Shown here in pieces: positions 35,433 through 44,484 of a stretch of 64,000 nt of DNA. Position numbers and translations under genes: made by a program. The stretch's first letter is position 1; each line of letters begins with the position of its first letter. The DNA is from Ramlibacter agri (lineage in GTDB: Bacteria; Pseudomonadota; Gammaproteobacteria; Burkholderiales; Burkholderiaceae_C): the NCBI RefSeq assembly GCF_012927085.1, contig NZ_JABBFX010000003.1:806001-870000 (forward strand), written 5' to 3'. The notes below the pieces were generated by a model, which saw only the letters and a list, made by a program, of their open reading frames with translations, had not been told where the DNA came from and searched no databases.

Positions 35433-36044
35433 ATGATGGTGCTCTACTCGGGAACCACCTGCCCGTTCTCCCACCGCTGCCGCTTCGTCCTGTTCGAGAA
35501 GGGCATGGACTTCGAGATCCGCGACGTCGACCTGTACAACAAGCCGGAAGACATCAACGTGATGAACCCGTACGGCCAGGTGCCCATCCTGGTCGAGCGC
35601 GACCTCATCCTGTACGAGTCGAACATCATCAACGAGTACATCGACGAGCGCTTCCCGCACCCGCAGCTGATGCCCGGCGACCCGGTCGACCGCGCCCGCG
35701 TGCGCCTGTTCCTGCTGAACTTCGAGAAGGAACTGTTCGTCCACGTGTCGACGCTCGAGTCGCGCGCCGCCAAGAGCAACGAAAAGGCGCTGGAAAAGGC
35801 CCGCGCCCACATCCGCGACCGCCTGACGCAGCTGGCCCCGGTGTTCCTGAAGAACAAGTACATGCTGGGCGAGAACTTCTCCATGCTGGACGTCGCCATC
35901 GCCCCGCTGCTGTGGCGCCTGGACTACTACGGCATCGAGCTGTCCAAGAACGCCGCTCCCCTGCTGAAGTACGCCGAACGCATCTTCTCGCGCCCCGCCT
36001 ACATCGAAGCACTGACGCCGTCCGAAAAGGTGATGCGGAAATAA
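35433..36044 (+). CDS. sspA: Stringent starvation protein A, GST-like
   Basis: RNA-polymerase-associated regulator with a glutathione-S-transferase fold (203 aa). The N-terminal thioredoxin-like part reads MVLYSGTTCPFSHRCRFVLF, and the GST motif EDINVMNPYGQVPILVERD follows near residue 33. The C-terminal helical domain contains FSMLDVAIAPLLWRLDYYGI. The ATG stands 8 bases after an AAGGA site. The sspA–sspB order is conserved. Confidence 0.95.
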   Translation: MMVLYSGTTCPFSHRCRFVLFEKGMDFEIRDVDLYNKPEDINVMNPYGQVPILVERDLILYESNIINEYIDERFPHPQLMPGDPVDRARVRLFLLNFEKELFVHVSTLESRAAKSNEKALEKARAHIRDRLTQLAPVFLKNKYMLGENFSMLDVAIAPLLWRLDYYGIELSKNAAPLLKYAERIFSRPAYIEALTPSEKVMRK

Positions 36045-36045
36045 T

Positions 36046-36105
36046 GGCCCCCACGCTTGCCGCCCTCGGCTCCGGCGCTGCCCCCGAGGGGGCCGTCGCC
36101 GACTT
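36046..36105. repeat. Comamonadaceae-type GC-rich intergenic repeat
   Basis: Short element between sspA and sspB with GGCCCCCACGCTTGCCG at its left and the hairpin GCCCCCGAGGGGGC (36080–36093) at its right; GGCCCCC at 36047 can also pair with GGGGGCC at 36088. Elements of this look are scattered between genes in Comamonadaceae. From memory, not from a search. Confidence 0.5.
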
Positions 36106-36147
36106 GGGGCGGCCCGGCGTCGGCGAAGCTGTATGCTTGCGCTGTAG

Positions 36148-36648
36148 ATGAACGCGCTCGAATCGACTTCCACCCGCCCGTACCTGATCCGGGCGCTTTA
36201 CGAATGGTGCACGGACAACGGCTTCACGCCGTATGTCGCAGTGCTGGTGGACGAATCCGTGCAGGTGCCGCGCGAGTACGTGAAGAACGGCGAGATCGTG
36301 CTGAACATCAGCTACGACGCGACCAGTTCGCTGAAGCTCGGCAACGACTTCATCGAGTTCAAGGCGCGCTTCGCCGGTAGCGCCCGCGAGATCATGGTTC
36401 CGGTGAACCGCGTGATCGCCATCTACGCCCGCGAGAACGGCCAGGGCATGGCCTTCCCGGTGCCGGTGCCCTCCACCGGCGAGCCGGAAAGCCGGCCTTC
36501 GCCGCTGTCCAGCGTGCCCGCCGCCCCGGCCGAAAGCCCGGAGAACCGCGTGGTGCAACTGGTCACGCCCGAAGCAGGCACTCCCCCGGATTCCGAACCG
36601 CCGAAGCCGCCGAGCGGCCCGCGGCCGGCGCTGAAGCGGGTCAAATAG
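36148..36648 (+). CDS. sspB: ClpXP adaptor SspB
   Basis: Adaptor (166 aa) that delivers ssrA-tagged proteins to ClpXP. The folded N-terminal domain begins TRPYLIRALYEWCTDNGFTP and contains VVNISYDATSSLKL-like sequence (here VLNISYDATSSLKLGNDF) and FAGSAREIMVPVNRVIAIYA. A Pro-rich linker leads to a short basic tail (ALKRVK), the ClpX-binding end. It follows sspA after a 103-base gap that carries a repeat element. Confidence 0.94.
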   Translation: MNALESTSTRPYLIRALYEWCTDNGFTPYVAVLVDESVQVPREYVKNGEIVLNISYDATSSLKLGNDFIEFKARFAGSAREIMVPVNRVIAIYARENGQGMAFPVPVPSTGEPESRPSPLSSVPAAPAESPENRVVQLVTPEAGTPPDSEPPKPPSGPRPALKRVK

Positions 36649-36650
36649 CC

Positions 36651-36728
36651 GTCATTGCGGCCCTGAGCCGCAATCCATCGTCGCGCGGCGCCACGCCGCC
36701 ACGGATGCCGGGCCAAGCCCGGCATGAC
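36651..36728. repeat. Palindromic intergenic repeat before tRNA-Thr
   Basis: Element bounded by GTCATTGCGG and CCGGCATGAC, containing two perfect hairpins: ATTGCGG/CCGCAAT (36654–36674) and ATGCCGGGC/GCCCGGCAT (36705–36725). This resembles the common dispersed GTCATTGCG...GCATGAC elements of proteobacterial intergenic regions. It separates sspB from the tRNA gene. Confidence 0.55.
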
Positions 36729-36742
36729 AAAATGTTTTCCTT

Positions 36743-36818
36743 GCCGGTTTAGCTCAGTTGGTAGAGCAACCGCCTTGTAAGCGGTAGGTCGTCCGTTCGA
36801 TTCGGACAACCGGCACCA
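36743..36818 (+). tRNA. tRNA-Thr (anticodon TGT)
   Basis: 76-base cloverleaf with encoded CCA. Acceptor stem GCCGGTT/AACCGGC is perfect; D arm GCTC...GAGC; anticodon stem ACCGC/GCGGT with loop CTTGTAA, anticodon TGT at 36776–36778, reading ACA and probably other ACN threonine codons; T arm GTCCG/CGGAC with loop TTCGATT. Its 3' CCA directly abuts the stop codon of the convergent usp gene. Confidence 0.97.
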
Positions 36819-37199
36819 TCACTTCACCAGCAGCACCGGCACCGTCGACGTGCTGACGATGGCCTGCGCGACGCTGCCCATGAAAACGCTCTTGAGCGCC
36901 CCGAGGCCACGCGTGCCCATGACGATGATCTCGGCCTTCTCCTTCTTCGCCAGCTTGACGATCTCGATGGCGGGATCGCCGGCCAGCGCCACGCCGCGGC
37001 GCGCGATCTTCTCCCGCTTCAGCTGGCGCTCCACCGGGTCCAGCACCGCGCGCGCCTCTTCCTCGTAGTCGGGTCCCTTGGGCTGCACGTTCGCGGCGAC
37101 GATCTCCACGCCGCGCCCGTGCACCCATTCCTGCTTCACGAGGAAGGCTACGGCCTTCTTGCAGTACTTGCTGCCGTCGGTGGCCAGGACGATCTTCAA
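36819..37199 (-). CDS. Universal stress protein, single domain
   Basis: UspA-family protein (126 aa). The nucleotide-binding pattern G-x2-G-x9-G-S is intact as GTRGLGALKSVFMGS near residue 95, and KIVLATDGSKY forms the N-terminal strand with the Asp. The start is a TTG with GGAG 7 bases upstream; it overlaps the stop of the Na/Pi cotransporter gene by 4 bases (TTGA), so the two are one operon. It ends directly against the tRNA-Thr gene. Confidence 0.88.
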   Translation of the reverse strand: MKIVLATDGSKYCKKAVAFLVKQEWVHGRGVEIVAANVQPKGPDYEEEARAVLDPVERQLKREKIARRGVALAGDPAIEIVKLAKKEKAEIIVMGTRGLGALKSVFMGSVAQAIVSTSTVPVLLVK

Positions 37200-38818
37200 G
37201 CGGCTTCTCCGGTGGCGGCTTGGGGATCGGCGAGCTGGGCCGCGCATTTCCGCGCGCGGCGCGCCAGCAGTTCGAGGCGCCGGATGCCTTCGACGCGCGC
37301 GATCGCCTCGTCCGGCTTCAGCTGGCCGTTGGCGGCGGATGCCAGCGTTGCCCGGCGGTGGCCCCGCTCCATGTCGCGCAGCGATCGCCAGCAATCATCG
37401 AGCCGCGCCAGCGCCGTCCTGGCGGCGTTGCCGTCCGTGGACTCGCCGGGCAGGACGCCGACTTCGTGGCCCACCGTGGCCGCGTGGCGCATCGCCTCCT
37501 GGCACAAGGCCGCAGCACGCGCTTCGTCGGAGCCGGCGGGCAGCGCCGTGGCTTCGCCCTTTTCGCCGGCCGCCTCGATCAGGCGGGAGGCTTCGTCCAG
37601 CGCCAGCAGCGTGCGCGTGAGCCGGTCCTGTTCCTCTTCCGATTCCGGCGGGCCGCTGGCTTCGGAGACGAACTCGCGCGCCTGCTGCAAGGCGTCCGCC
37701 GCGGCCGCGGACCCGGTGCTTTCCTTGCCCGCGGCAATCGAAGTGCAGACCGCCTCGAGCGCGCGCGCGACGGTCCGCCGCACGGCCTCCTCGGTCGCGA
37801 TCGGCGTGAGCAGCGCTGCCGGGTCCAGGCAACGCGTCAGGTGCGAGCGCTTCTCCGGCAGCAGGCGTTCGACCAGGCGCGTGAAGCGGTCGATCAGCGG
37901 CAGCAGCACCGCGACGCCGACCACGTTGTAGGCCGTGTGATAGGCGGCCAGCAGGGTCACGCCGTCGACGGTCTGCGAAGCGCGCGCCAGCAGCGGATAG
38001 GTGAAGGGAAACAGCAGCAGCGCGATGGCCGCCGCGATCAGCTTGAACAGGATGTAGGCCAGCGCCAGGCGCTTGGCGGTGCTGCTCGCGCCGATGGCCG
38101 CCAGCGCGGAGCTGGTGGCCGTGCCGATGTTCTGCCCGATGATCAGCGCACAGGCCTGGTCCAGGCCCACGGCGCCCGCGAAATGCGCAGAGAGGGTGAC
38201 GGCGATGGCCGCGGTCGAGGACTGCATCACCGCCGTCATCGCCAGGCCCAGCGCAACGAGCGACAGCACGCCCCACAGGCTGGCCCACCAGGCCGCGCCC
38301 GCGTCGTACACGGCCGGGAAGTCGGACGGCTGCAGGCTTTCGGCGAGGCTGCCCATGCCTTGCTGCAGCGTGGTCAGCCCGTACAGCACGAGCGCGAAGC
38401 CAGCGAGCGCTGCGCCGGCAGCGGACACGCGCCCGCGTCCCAGCAGCTTGACGAGCGCGCCGCCGAAGATCATCGGCAACGCAGCTGCGGTGAGCGAGAC
38501 GCGCACGCCGATCAAGGCGATCAGCCAGCCGGTCCCCGTCGTGCCGACGTTCGCACCGAACACCAGCGCCAGCCCCTGGCGAAACGTCAGCAGGCCGGCG
38601 CTGACGAGGCCGATGGTCGTCATGGTCGTCGCGCTCGACGACTGCACGATCAGGGTGACGAAGGCGCCCCAGAAGGCGCCCGACAAGGGCGTGGCGGCCG
38701 CCTTGCGCAGGGTCGTGCGCAGCCCCGAGCCGGCCAGGTCCTTCAGGCCCTCGGTCATGATGCTCATGCCGAGGAGGAACAGGCCGACGCCGCCGAGAAC
38801 GGTGATGGTCGTTTGCAT
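37196..38818 (-). CDS. Na/Pi cotransporter family protein with PhoU-like tail
   Basis: Membrane protein (540 aa) of the NptA/YjbB type: two inverted repeats of hydrophobic helices with QSSSATTMTTIG (near residue 62) and QSSTAAIAVTLS (near 205) as the paired QSS signatures that bind sodium and phosphate. A soluble, helical C-terminal part (about 340–540) resembles PhoU. It probably exports or takes up phosphate. It is co-translated with the small Usp and lies 28 bases after a larger Usp gene. Confidence 0.9.
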   Translation of the reverse strand: MQTTITVLGGVGLFLLGMSIMTEGLKDLAGSGLRTTLRKAAATPLSGAFWGAFVTLIVQSSSATTMTTIGLVSAGLLTFRQGLALVFGANVGTTGTGWLIALIGVRVSLTAAALPMIFGGALVKLLGRGRVSAAGAALAGFALVLYGLTTLQQGMGSLAESLQPSDFPAVYDAGAAWWASLWGVLSLVALGLAMTAVMQSSTAAIAVTLSAHFAGAVGLDQACALIIGQNIGTATSSALAAIGASSTAKRLALAYILFKLIAAAIALLLFPFTYPLLARASQTVDGVTLLAAYHTAYNVVGVAVLLPLIDRFTRLVERLLPEKRSHLTRCLDPAALLTPIATEEAVRRTVARALEAVCTSIAAGKESTGSAAAADALQQAREFVSEASGPPESEEEQDRLTRTLLALDEASRLIEAAGEKGEATALPAGSDEARAAALCQEAMRHAATVGHEVGVLPGESTDGNAARTALARLDDCWRSLRDMERGHRRATLASAANGQLKPDEAIARVEGIRRLELLARRARKCAAQLADPQAATGEAA

Positions 38819-38846
38819 GCGGTGCCGGCGTCGCTGCCCCGGGGCC

Positions 38847-39734
38847 TCAAGGCAGCACGAGGACGTCGGCTTCGGCGTCGGCGAGCAGCCGGCGCGTGAC
38901 GCTGCCCAGCAGCATGTCCTCCACGCGGTTCTGCCCTTGCCGGCCGGCCACGACCAGGTCGCAGTCCATCTCGTCTTCCTGCTCGAGGATGCGCTGCGCG
39001 GCGGAACCATGCACCAGCACGGTCGCGGTCGCGGCGGGTGGCAGTCCCGCGCTCACGGCCAGGCTGGCCATCCGGTCCTCCGCTTCTGCGCGCGCCCGCC
39101 GCCGGTATTCCCCGATGTATTGCGGTTCGACACCGGCCATCCACAGCTTGCCTTCGAAGGGCGCTTCGTAGGCATGCATCAGGACGAACAGCGCACCGGG
39201 CGCCACCATGCGCGCCAGGTGCAGCGAAGGCAGCGATGCGGCGGAGAAGTCCACCGGAACCAGCACGCGGCGGTAGTCGGTGACCGGCATGCGCTTGACC
39301 ACCAGCTGCGGGCGGTCGATGCGGCTGACCAGGCGCGCGGCCGTCGAACCCAGCACCATGCGCCGCAGCGTGCTGCTGCCGCGCGCGCCCAGCACCAGCA
39401 GGTCGGCATCGACCTGCGCGGCCGTCTCTTCGATGCCGGCCAGCAGCGCCTTGTCGACCACGTGCGTGGCGACGCCGACGCCATAGCGGCCGCGCACCAT
39501 GCCCGCAAGTGCGGTCAGGGGCAACTCGGTCTCCTGCCGCACGCGCTCGACCAGGTCCGCCGGCACGTCGCCCAGCAGGCGCTGCAGCTCGTCCAGGCGC
39601 GACAGTGCATCGGTCACGTGCACCACGTCGAGCCGCGCGCCGGCAGCGCGTGCCACCAGCGCCGCGCGCTCGACCGCATGCCGCGCGGGAGCGGAAAGGT
39701 CGGTCGCAGCCAGCAGCCGCTTCAGTGGAGTCAT
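38847..39734 (-). CDS. Universal stress protein, tandem-domain (copy A)
   Basis: Two fused Usp domains (295 aa). Both carry the nucleotide-binding signature: GARGSSTLRRMVLGS (near residue 122) and GRQGQNRVEDMLLGS (near 265). It is a clear gapless paralogue of the gene at 42327–43214, same length and most residues identical. It heads the usp–Na/Pi–usp run and is divergent from the patatin gene. Confidence 0.9.
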   Translation of the reverse strand: MTPLKRLLAATDLSAPARHAVERAALVARAAGARLDVVHVTDALSRLDELQRLLGDVPADLVERVRQETELPLTALAGMVRGRYGVGVATHVVDKALLAGIEETAAQVDADLLVLGARGSSTLRRMVLGSTAARLVSRIDRPQLVVKRMPVTDYRRVLVPVDFSAASLPSLHLARMVAPGALFVLMHAYEAPFEGKLWMAGVEPQYIGEYRRRARAEAEDRMASLAVSAGLPPAATATVLVHGSAAQRILEQEDEMDCDLVVAGRQGQNRVEDMLLGSVTRRLLADAEADVLVLP

Positions 39735-39852
39735 TGCAGCTCCTCCCTGGGTGAAGGCCTAGTCTCGGCCGTCCACCCGCGGGTGTCAAAGCCCCAAAAC
39801 CCCGGGGACTTGGGTTGCTATGAACCGGAGCGTGCCGTTAGATTGCAGCCGC

Positions 39853-40872
39853 ATGAAACGCGATCCGGTTTCGGTCGACCTCGGGCTGCAGGGTGGTGGC
39901 GCGCACGGCGCCTTCACCTGGGGCGTGCTGGACCGCCTGCTCGAGGAGTCCTGGCTCACCTTCGACGGCGTGTCCGGCACCTCGGCCGGTGCGATGAACG
40001 CGGTCGTCATGGCCGATGGACTCGCCGCTGGCGGGCCGCCGCAGGCGCGCGCGGCGCTGGAGCAGTTCTGGAAGCGCACCTCCGATGCGGCGCTGCTGAG
40101 CCCGCTGCGCCGCGGGCCGCTCGAACTGCTCACCGGCCGCTGGACGCTCGACTACTCGCCGATCTTCAACGCGCTCGACATGGCGGCGCGCGTGTTCTCG
40201 CCCTACGACGTGAACCCGCTGGGGGCCAACCCGCTGCGTGGCATCCTGGCCGACAGCGTCGATTTCGAGCGGCTGGTGCGCGCGCCGCTGAAGATCTTCG
40301 TCACCGCGACCAACGTGCGCACGGGCCGCGGCCGCGTGTTCCGCAACGCCGACATCACGCCCGACGTGCTGCTGGCCTCGGCCTGCCTGCCCACGCTGTT
40401 CCAGGCCGTGGAAATCGACGGCGATCCGTACTGGGACGGCGGCTATTCCGGCAACCCCACGATGACGCCGCTGATCCGCGAGTGTTCGTCCTCGGACACG
40501 ATCCTGGTGCAGATCAACCCGATCGAGCGGCCCGGCGCGCCGCGCAGCGCACGCGAGATCCACAACCGCCTCAACGAGGTCACTTTCAACGCCGTGCTGA
40601 TGAAGGAACTGCGCGCTGCGGCGCTGCTGCGCAAGGCGGCCGACCCGGGCTCGGGCGAGGGCCGGCTGTGGGCAAACATGCGCGTGCACCGCATCGCCAG
40701 CGATGCGATGAACGATCTCGGCTACTCGTCGAAGCTGCTCGCCGAGTGGCCGTTCTTCCAGAAGCTGCGCGACGAGGGCCGCAAGGCGGCGGAAGACTTC
40801 GTCGCTGCGCACGGCAAGGACCTCGGCCGGCGCTCGACGCTGGACCTCGACCAGTTCCTGGACGGCATCTGA
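39853..40872 (+). CDS. Patatin-like phospholipase
   Basis: Ser-Asp dyad lipid hydrolase (339 aa from the ATG used; an upstream in-frame ATG at 39820 would add 11 residues). Oxyanion loop LQGGGAHGAFTWGVL is at the N-terminus, nucleophile Ser in GVSGTSAGAMNAV near 45, and the catalytic Asp in YWDGGYSGNP near 200. No signal peptide is seen, so it is likely cytoplasmic. It is followed after 6 bases by the GntP-type permease, probably as one transcript. RssA/PHB-granule-associated relatives exist; the substrate cannot be told. Confidence 0.88.
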   Translation: MKRDPVSVDLGLQGGGAHGAFTWGVLDRLLEESWLTFDGVSGTSAGAMNAVVMADGLAAGGPPQARAALEQFWKRTSDAALLSPLRRGPLELLTGRWTLDYSPIFNALDMAARVFSPYDVNPLGANPLRGILADSVDFERLVRAPLKIFVTATNVRTGRGRVFRNADITPDVLLASACLPTLFQAVEIDGDPYWDGGYSGNPTMTPLIRECSSSDTILVQINPIERPGAPRSAREIHNRLNEVTFNAVLMKELRAAALLRKAADPGSGEGRLWANMRVHRIASDAMNDLGYSSKLLAEWPFFQKLRDEGRKAAEDFVAAHGKDLGRRSTLDLDQFLDGI

Positions 40873-40878
40873 AGCGGC

Positions 40879-42330
40879 ATGGGACTCGTCGGCATCCTGC
40901 TCGCACTGGCCGTCCTCGTCTGGCTTTCGTTCCGGGGCTGGAGCGTGCTCGTGCTGGCGCCGTTTGCCGCGCTGCTGGCCGCGCTTCTGTCCGGCGAGCC
41001 GCTGCTCGCCCACTGGACGCAGACCTTCATGGGCGCCGCCGCGGGCTTCCTCGCGCAGTTCTTCCCGCTGTTCCTGCTGGGCGCCCTGTTCGGCAAGCTG
41101 ATGGAGGACTCGGGTTCGGTGACGGCCATCGCGGACTTCATGACCGAGAAGCTCGGGCCGCGGCGCGCGGTGCTGGCGGTGGTGCTGGCCGGCGCGCTGG
41201 TCACGTACGGCGGCGTCAGCCTGTTCGTCGCCTTCTTCGTGATCGGGCCGATGGCGCAGGCGCTGTTCCGCGCGGCCGACGTCCCGGGCCGCCTGATGCC
41301 GGGCGCGATCATCCTCGGCACCTCCACCTTCACGATGTCCGCCTTGCCCGGCACGCCCTCGATCCAGAACGCGATCCCGATGCCCTTCTTCGGCACGACG
41401 CCGTTTGCGGCGCCGGGGCTGGGCATCGTCGCGGCGGCGATCATGCTCGGCTTCGGCCTGTGGTGGCTCGCGCGTGCCGAAGCCGCGGCACGCCGCAAGG
41501 GCGAGGGCTTCGGCGAGCCGACGGTCGCGGCCGATGCGGCGGCGGAAGACCCGCTGGTGCGTGAACGCGCGACGACCGCGGCCGCTTTCGACCCGCGCGA
41601 GATGCGCAGCGGCCGGCGCGGCACCGGCCGGCCCCGCATCGTGTCGGCAACGCTGCCGCTGGCCGCCGTGGTGCTGGTGAACCTGACGATGTCGCTGGTG
41701 GTCCTGCCGCGGCTGGACACGGCTTTCCTGGCGACCGATGCATGGGGCGGCATCGCGTTGTCGCAGGTGAGCGGCGTGTGGTCGGTCATCGTTGCGCTCA
41801 CCGCGGCCATTCTGCTCCTCGTGGCGCTCCATTGGCGCCGCCTGCCGAACCTGCGTGAGTCGGTCGACGCCGGCGCGAACGCCTCGGCGCTGCCGGTGCT
41901 GAGCGTCTCCAGCCTGGTCGGCTTCGGTGCCGTCGTCGCGGCGCTGCCGGCCTTCACGCTGGTGCGCGACTGGGTGCTGTCCATCGAGGGCGGCCCGCTG
42001 GTTTCGCTGGCGGTGGCGATCAACGTGCTGGCAGCGCTGACCGGCTCGGCCTCGGGCGGCATGACGATCGCGCTCGGTGCGCTGGGCGACACCTACATGC
42101 AGCTGGCCGCGCAACTCGGCATCGACCCCGGGCTGATGCACCGCGTCGCGGTGATCGGCGCCGGCACGCTCGACACCTTGCCGCACAACGGCGCCGTGGT
42201 CACGCTGCTGGCGGTGTGCGGGGCCACGCACCGCAAGAGCTACTTCGACATCTTCATGGCCGGCGTCGTGGGGCCGGTGCTGGCACTGGTCGCGGTGATC
42301 GCGCTCGGTTCGGCCTTCGGTTCCTTCTAG
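40879..42330 (+). CDS. GntP-family organic-acid permease
   Basis: Inner-membrane transporter (483 aa) with about twelve helices. GntP-type features include an early FLLGALFGKLMEDSGSVTAI near residue 63, VTYGGVSLFVAFFVIGPMA near 110, and LPGTPSIQNAIPMPFFGT near 157. It probably imports gluconate, a hydroxy acid or a related anion; the substrate is not resolved. Its stop shares the tetranucleotide CTAG with the stop of the convergent Usp gene, so both proteins end on the same four bases. Confidence 0.85.
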   Translation: MGLVGILLALAVLVWLSFRGWSVLVLAPFAALLAALLSGEPLLAHWTQTFMGAAAGFLAQFFPLFLLGALFGKLMEDSGSVTAIADFMTEKLGPRRAVLAVVLAGALVTYGGVSLFVAFFVIGPMAQALFRAADVPGRLMPGAIILGTSTFTMSALPGTPSIQNAIPMPFFGTTPFAAPGLGIVAAAIMLGFGLWWLARAEAAARRKGEGFGEPTVAADAAAEDPLVRERATTAAAFDPREMRSGRRGTGRPRIVSATLPLAAVVLVNLTMSLVVLPRLDTAFLATDAWGGIALSQVSGVWSVIVALTAAILLLVALHWRRLPNLRESVDAGANASALPVLSVSSLVGFGAVVAALPAFTLVRDWVLSIEGGPLVSLAVAINVLAALTGSASGGMTIALGALGDTYMQLAAQLGIDPGLMHRVAVIGAGTLDTLPHNGAVVTLLAVCGATHRKSYFDIFMAGVVGPVLALVAVIALGSAFGSF

Positions 42331-43214
42331 GGCAGCACGAGGACGTCACCGTCGGACTCCGCCAGCACCCGGCGGCTGACGCTGCCCAGGAGCATGTCGC
42401 CCAGGCGGGTCTGGCCCTGCCGGCCCATCACGACGAGGTCGCAGTCGTCTTCGTCTTCCTGCTGCAGGATGCGATGCGGCGCGGCGCCGTGCGCGAACAC
42501 GGATGTGGCGGCGTCGGGCGGCAGGCCGGCGTCCGCGATCAAGGCACCCATCCGGGCCTGCGATTCCTCCCAGGCACGCTGGCGGTATTCCTCGATGTAC
42601 TGAGGGTCGACCCCGGCGTAATACAGCTGGCCCTCGAAGGGCGCTTCGTAGACGTGCAGCAGCACCAGCTTCGCCGCTGGCGCCACCGCGCGGGCCAGCT
42701 GCACGGAGGGCAGCGAGGCGGCGGAGAAATCCACCGGCACCAGCACGCGCTGGTAGTCGGCGGCGGGCATGCGCTTGACCACCAGCAGCGGCCGGGTGGA
42801 GCGGCTGATCAGCCGCGCCGCCGTCGAACCCAGCACGACGTGGCGCAACGTGCTGCTGCCCCGCGCGCCGAAGACCAGCAGGTCGGCGCCGGTCGCCGCC
42901 GCCGTGTCCTCGATGCCGGCCAGCAGCCCGCCCTCGACGACGTGCGTGGTCGCCGTGATGCCGTGCCGGTCCCGCAAGGAGCCCGCAAGCGCTTCGACCA
43001 GCATCTGCGTCTGTTCACGCACCCGCTGCTCGACGTCCGCCGGCAGGCTGGCCACCAGCCGGCGCAGTTCGTCGACGCCGGAGAAGGCCGCCGCCACGTG
43101 CACCAGGTCGAGCCGGGCGCCGACGGCACGCGCCACCAGCGCCGCGCGTTCCACTGCATGCCGGGCCGGGGCGGAAAGGTCCGTCGCGGCCAGCAGCCGC
43201 CGCAAAGCCGTCAT
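42327..43214 (-). CDS. Universal stress protein, tandem-domain (copy B)
   Basis: Paralogue of the Usp at 38847–39734, 295 aa and colinear without gaps. Signatures: GARGSSTLRHVVLGS and GRQGQTRLGDMLLGS. N-terminal LLAATDLSAPARHAVERAAL is identical in both copies. It lies just downstream of arcA on the same strand (15 bases between arcA stop and this start), so it may belong to the arc operon. Confidence 0.9.
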   Translation of the reverse strand: MTALRRLLAATDLSAPARHAVERAALVARAVGARLDLVHVAAAFSGVDELRRLVASLPADVEQRVREQTQMLVEALAGSLRDRHGITATTHVVEGGLLAGIEDTAAATGADLLVFGARGSSTLRHVVLGSTAARLISRSTRPLLVVKRMPAADYQRVLVPVDFSAASLPSVQLARAVAPAAKLVLLHVYEAPFEGQLYYAGVDPQYIEEYRQRAWEESQARMGALIADAGLPPDAATSVFAHGAAPHRILQQEDEDDCDLVVMGRQGQTRLGDMLLGSVSRRVLAESDGDVLVLP

Positions 43215-43229
43215 CGACTTCTCCTGCCT

Positions 43230-44465
43230 TCAGTAGTCGACGGCGTCGCGCGTGATCGGGCAGGTCATGCAATGGCCGCCGCCGCGCCCGCGCCCGAGCT
43301 CCGCGCCGACGATGGTGATCACCTCGATGCCTTCCTTGCGCAGCAAGGTGTTGGTGTAGGTGTTGCGGTCGTAGGCATAGACCACGCCGGGCGAGGCGCA
43401 CACCAGGTTGGCGCCGCTGTCCCATTGCGTGCGTTCGCGCTGGTAGTCGCTGCCGCCGGCTTCCACCACGCGCAGCTTCTTGAGCCCCAGAGCCTCCGCC
43501 ACCACGTCGACGAAGGCCTTCTTTTCGACCTGCAGCTCCACGCCGCTCGGGTGGTCGCTCGGGCGGTAGGAGAAGGTGCGCGTCTTTTCCAGGAAGTCGG
43601 GCGCGATCAGCACGCAGTCGCGGTCGGCGAAGGTGAACACGGTGTCCAGGTGCATCGCCGCACGGATCTTCGGCATGGCCGCCACGATCACGCGTTCAGC
43701 CGCGCCCTGCTTGAACAGGGTTGCCGCCAGCTGGCTGATGGCCTGGCGCGAGGTGCGTTCGCTCATGCCGATCAGCACGTTCTTGCGGCCGATCGGCATG
43801 ACGTCGCCGCCTTCCAGCGTGGCCAGCCCGTGGTCCTGCAACGGGTCGCCCCACCAGACGTTCACCTTGTTGGCGAAGTCCGGATGGAAACGATAGATCG
43901 CCGTGGTGAGGACCGTTTCCTCGTGTCGCGCCGGCCAGTACAGCGGGTTGAGCGTCACGCCGCCGTAGATCCAGCAGGTGGTGTCGCGCGTGTAGAGCGT
44001 ATTGGGCAGCGGCGGCAGCAGGTACTCGGTGGAGCCCGCCGCTTCGCGCACCGCTTTCAGCGCGGGGCCGCCATGCGCTTCCGGGAAGTCGTAGATCGAC
44101 ATGCCGCCGATCAGCGTCTCGGCCAGCTTGCGGTTGTCCAGGCCTTCGAGGTAGGCGCGCAGCTCCTCGATGAAGCCCAGGCCGACCTGGTTGGGCACCA
44201 TGTGCTGGTCGAGGATCCAGCGCTTGCCCTCCGGCACGGCCACCGTCTCCGCCAGCAGGTTGTGCATTTCCAGCACCTCGATGCCGCGGTCGCGCATCTT
44301 GGACACGAAGTCGAAGTGGTCCCGCCTGGCGTTCTCGACCCACAGCACGTCGTCGAACAGCAGCTGGTCGCAGTTGCTCGGCGTGAGGCGCGAATGGGCC
44401 AGGCCCGGCGCGCACACCATCACCTGCCGCAGCTGGCCCACTTCCGAATGAACACCAAACGTCAT
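43230..44465 (-). CDS. arcA: Arginine deiminase
   Basis: Hydrolyses arginine to citrulline and ammonia (411 aa). Catalytic Cys is in [17 protein letters not shown] near the C-terminus; the substrate-site Asp/Glu/His blocks are [20 protein letters not shown] near 215 and [13 protein letters not shown] near 280. It is transcribed after arcD with a 19-base gap. No ornithine carbamoyltransferase or carbamate kinase gene is in the window, so it may serve acid resistance or citrulline/ammonia release, or the other genes lie elsewhere. Confidence 0.95.
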   Translation of the reverse strand: MTFGVHSEVGQLRQVMVCAPGLAHSRLTPSNCDQLLFDDVLWVENARRDHFDFVSKMRDRGIEVLEMHNLLAETVAVPEGKRWILDQHMVPNQVGLGFIEELRAYLEGLDNRKLAETLIGGMSIYDFPEAHGGPALKAVREAAGSTEYLLPPLPNTLYTRDTTCWIYGGVTLNPLYWPARHEETVLTTAIYRFHPDFANKVNVWWGDPLQDHGLATLEGGDVMPIGRKNVLIGMSERTSRQAISQLAATLFKQGAAERVIVAAMPKIRAAMHLDTVFTFADRDCVLIAPDFLEKTRTFSYRPSDHPSGVELQVEKKAFVDVVAEALGLKKLRVVEAGGSDYQRERTQWDSGANLVCASPGVVYAYDRNTYTNTLLRKEGIEVITIVGAELGRGRGGGHCMTCPITRDAVDY

Positions 44466-44484
44466 GGCTTGCTCCTTGGGTCGG

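Noticed and set aside
38073..41564. 1163-codon plus-strand frame over usp and patatin genes
   Set aside because: It runs antisense to two confirmed genes and in a shifted frame through two others; low-complexity, no family resemblance.
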